Shown here: piece after piece, positions 61,277 through 64,000 of the stretch
How positions within the stretch are numbered: the first letter of the stretch is position 1
How the letters are laid out: each line of letters begins with the position of its first letter
Assembly: GCF_027596085.1 (NCBI RefSeq)
Contig: NC_072452.1
Span: forward strand, 4,099,314-4,163,313
Direction: 5' to 3'
DNA length: 64,000 nucleotides
DNA from: Anoplopoma fimbria
Lineage: Eukaryota > Chordata > Actinopteri > Perciformes > Anoplopomatidae
Made by a program: the position numbers and the translations under genes
Notes under the pieces: model-generated
Told to the model about the DNA's origin: nothing
The model's database searches: none
Seen by the model: only the letters and a program-made list of their open reading frames with translations

Positions 61277-61553
61277 TTATTTTAACCCAAACAATCATCT
61301 ATTCCTAAACATAACTATGTAGTTTTGTTACCTAAACCTAAGTAAGTAGTTTTGTTATCGTAGGAAAAACGCACACAAAAAATGAGGAGTAACTTTTAAT
61401 AGGATATCATAAGAGCTATTGTATGAGGATATGTTGTACAATGTGACACATGAAGACATTATAATATTGACATTTCTTTCAACTCATACATTCATGGTTG
61501 TGAGACAGTATTATTTGAGAATAAGTGCTGTATGTAAAACAATCTGCATTTAG
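61277..61553 (-). repeat. Flank of copy B, duplicated as 59140-59416
   Basis: Reverse complement of 59140-59416 with one mismatch; see that entry. Confidence 0.9.
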
Positions 61554-62091
61554 TTAAAGTGGCCCTATTATGCTTTTCCACTTTTTCCCTCTTCTCTAGT
61601 GTGTTATATATATTTTTGTACATGTAAAAGGTCCGCGGAGTGTAAAACCTGAAGTCCACGCTTAAAAGGAGTTACCCTCCCCCTCAGAATCACTGCTCCT
61701 GAGCTGACTGAAACGGCTTGATTTAATTGTCTCCGTCACTTCTGTAACTTTATGAGGTCATAATGTTACAGAAGTGACATAAAACTCCTTCCGGCTAGTT
61801 TGGCCCTCAAACAACAAAAGAGAGCGTGGAGCTGAAGCTACGGAGGAAGAGCTTTTTGACCAATCACAACAGAGTGGGTTAGCTGACCAATCAGAGCAGA
61901 CTTTGCTTTCTGGAGGGAGGAGCAGGCGCTACAACGGAGCATTTCAGAGAGAGGGTGAGAAGAGGTGCTGCAGGACAGCCAGGATGAGAAAAACAAGGAG
62001 GATTATGAGCATTAACGCATGTAAACATGTTGTAACTGTAACTTGAGATAAAAATATGCACCCGGAAAATAGCATAATAGGGCCTGTTTAA
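61554..62091 (-). mobile_element. TTAA-flanked MITE-like element, copy B
   Basis: TTAA at 61554-61557 and 62088-62091 flank the same terminal repeats as copy A, in reverse orientation. It differs from copy A at many single bases and several small indels, for example around the CGTTTCACATTTC that follows the second CCAAT box in copy A and is missing here. Confidence 0.78.
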
Positions 62092-64000
62092 GTCATCAGA
62101 ACTACCTTGGTGGTAATAGTACAGCATTATAAAGAAAATCTGATTCTTAGACTTAACATCTCAGTTGTGTCTATTTATAATTGTGTCACTGATTTGCATG
62201 TCTATAACAATATTTTGCTTCAATCTCTTTGTGTGTTACTGTTTTTCCAGATTTGGACTCGATAATGCTGCTTGCATTGTGTCAGTTGCATTGAGTTAAT
62301 CAAGAGTTAAAGAAAGAGCTATGATTCACACCTGTGCTCAATCAGACCTCAACCCTCTGAACCAGCATTGATCGGTCTCATCTGTGCAGAAACTGTAAAG
62401 AGAGCAGAGCGAGTGCAGAGGGAACGAGAGCAACAGGGACTCTCAGTTAAAAAATACTGGAAATTCATTCATCTATATTTATTAAGTGGAGCTGGATCAC
62501 TGCACTGCCTCAGGAAAACCCTCAACTCATTAGAGCAAAACATTTTGTTGCTCATGTGACCATTAAAAATACAAATTAAGAAAATGAATAAGTATATACA
62601 GAGATGAAATTAAACAACGTACACATAGAGGCAAATCACTCAAGATGCAAAGGAAGCAAGTTAGTAGGATCCCAAAATAATATGCACACAGGCTCATAGA
62701 ATCCCAGTGATAGAGTAAATAATAATGGGAACAAAGTAATGAGCAACATGTAGCCAGAGGGGTCACTGCTTTGGTTGGCCCTATTTTTATTTTATTTATG
62801 AAGCCTCTGAGCATCACACAGTAAAAAGAGAAAAGAAAAGGAAAAAACATGTTTAGACCAACTGTTCACCCCTCTTCCTCAGAGACAAATGGATATGAGC
62901 ATTTGTTGATATATTAAATCTTGAATAAGCAACTGCTAAAATGCATGCTGCTACAAATACATTGGACAATTCTCACCTAAACAAACTACAACCACAGTTA
63001 AAATGATATTTATTATAAAAACTTTTATATATTAATTGTAAGTGACTCTAAACTAGAGAGACCCGGGTCGACACAAGCAGAGCTGGCTGCTTAGGGAGGC
63101 ATCACTGCACATATCATGAGAAGATTAGGGAAATGTTCCTCCCTCCTTAGATTAAAAGGGAAATGGGTCCGGAATATCAGTTTAAAAAGTTCAAACATTA
63201 TCAACAGAATTTGAAGACGCCCTTACTAATGTATGTATTGTGTTGAAGCGGTATCTACTAAAATGAGTGTGCTTAGCAGCTAGCCCCGGTGCGTCCTGTC
63301 TTGTAACACTACTTGTACCTCGAGAGGTGATAGGGAGTAACAGTAGCGTCCAGTCTGTCCTCAGTCCAACTTGAGAGGACTGAGGACAGACTGGACTGGA
63401 GAAGCCACTTTGGATTTAATCTATAAAAATGTACAGGCCCCCAATTAGTGGCCCTGTAGACACAAAGATGTGGTTTCTGACTGTCTCTCACAGTCAAATT
63501 TGTAATCTTACCCCTGTCCAGCCATACTTTCATCTGAACAGTTGGAGACATTACACATTGCATTTGTTTTAAAGAATATAATTAATAGTGAAAATGTTTC
63601 CCTAATATGCAGCTTCTCTTAATGTCCTATATTATGTCACTAACAAACAAGGAACATCATATTGAAATTATCAATTATTTTTTATTAAATCCATTTTTTT
63701 TGTTCATTGATAGATGTATAGTTGCCTAACTTCAGTCTGGTTTATCTTACAATTCTATTGTGTTTGACTCAAAGAACTTCTGAAAAGTGTCTTGCATTTG
63801 CTGGATTATATTCATTATGCATAATTTATCTTCTTAAAGGTATTGTTTGTAGGATTTTCTTCACAATGTAAAAGTTATCCATTGAATATGTGAATGCACT
63901 TTATCTTCAATGTCTTTGTTAAGGTGTCCTCAATGGTTAAATTCTGTTATTTTTTTGTATTTTATATCTATAGTTTCTTCTTTTCAGTTGCAAAGAATGA
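62092..64000. other. Intergenic, no gene recognised
   Basis: AT-rich DNA to the window end. It holds one notable perfect hairpin (63348-63396) but no supported gene. Confidence 0.45.
63348..63396. other. Perfect 20-bp hairpin, 9-nt loop
   Basis: GTCCAGTCTGTCCTCAGTCC, loop AACTTGAGA, then its exact reverse complement. The arms are GC-rich compared with their surroundings. It may be a small RNA precursor, a terminal part of an unknown element, or a palindrome without function. Confidence 0.6.

Overview
The window is teleost fish genomic DNA, probably from a percomorph (a lineage guess from repeat types). It shows vertebrate GT-AG exon-intron structure, long (CA)n/(GT)n and (CT)n microsatellites, teleost-type tRNA-derived SINEs, TTAA-flanked MITE-like repeats and a degenerate chromodomain Ty3/gypsy retrotransposon.

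Positions 1-11070 hold the 3' part of one protein-coding gene on the + strand, recognised as CSPP1 (centrosome and spindle pole associated protein 1). Twenty exons can be joined with consistent splice phases. They give 764 C-terminal residues, a TAG at 10816-10818 and an AATAAA at 11044-11049. The 5' part lies upstream of the window. One exon is a 39-bp in-frame microexon (2779-2817).

Positions 11070-30360 contain no gene I can support. They hold a dense cluster of dinucleotide microsatellites (13.4-24.6 kb), a perfect 76-bp inverted repeat (16601-16676 and 19376-19451), a hAT-like repeat (17095-17569), a stack of transposon relics at 20.28-20.77 kb (TTAA-type repeat, Tc1-type transposase helix, LINE reverse transcriptase tail), and a decayed gypsy-type integrase relic with intron-like gaps (26574-27490).

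Positions 30650-34630 are a minus-strand Ty3/gypsy chromovirus-like element with a single LTR. Gag is mostly deleted, protease is missing, reverse transcriptase, RNase H and integrase are frameshifted, the integrase segment carrying the last catalytic acidic residue is deleted, and the chromodomain is kept. Its predicted transcript start is complementary to its primer-binding site, which suggests self-primed reverse transcription.

Positions 34630-64000 again show no host gene. They hold a Harbinger-type Myb-like relic (about 38390-38640), nested TTAA elements (42016-42862), several dispersed teleost repeats, two tRNA-derived SINEs, and a large inverted duplication (58602-59416 against 61277-62087). 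In that duplication a 277-bp flank is almost identical between arms while the MITE-like part has diverged visibly. The genes do not form an operon or pathway: this is one housekeeping/ciliary gene followed by about 53 kb of repeat-rich intergenic DNA.
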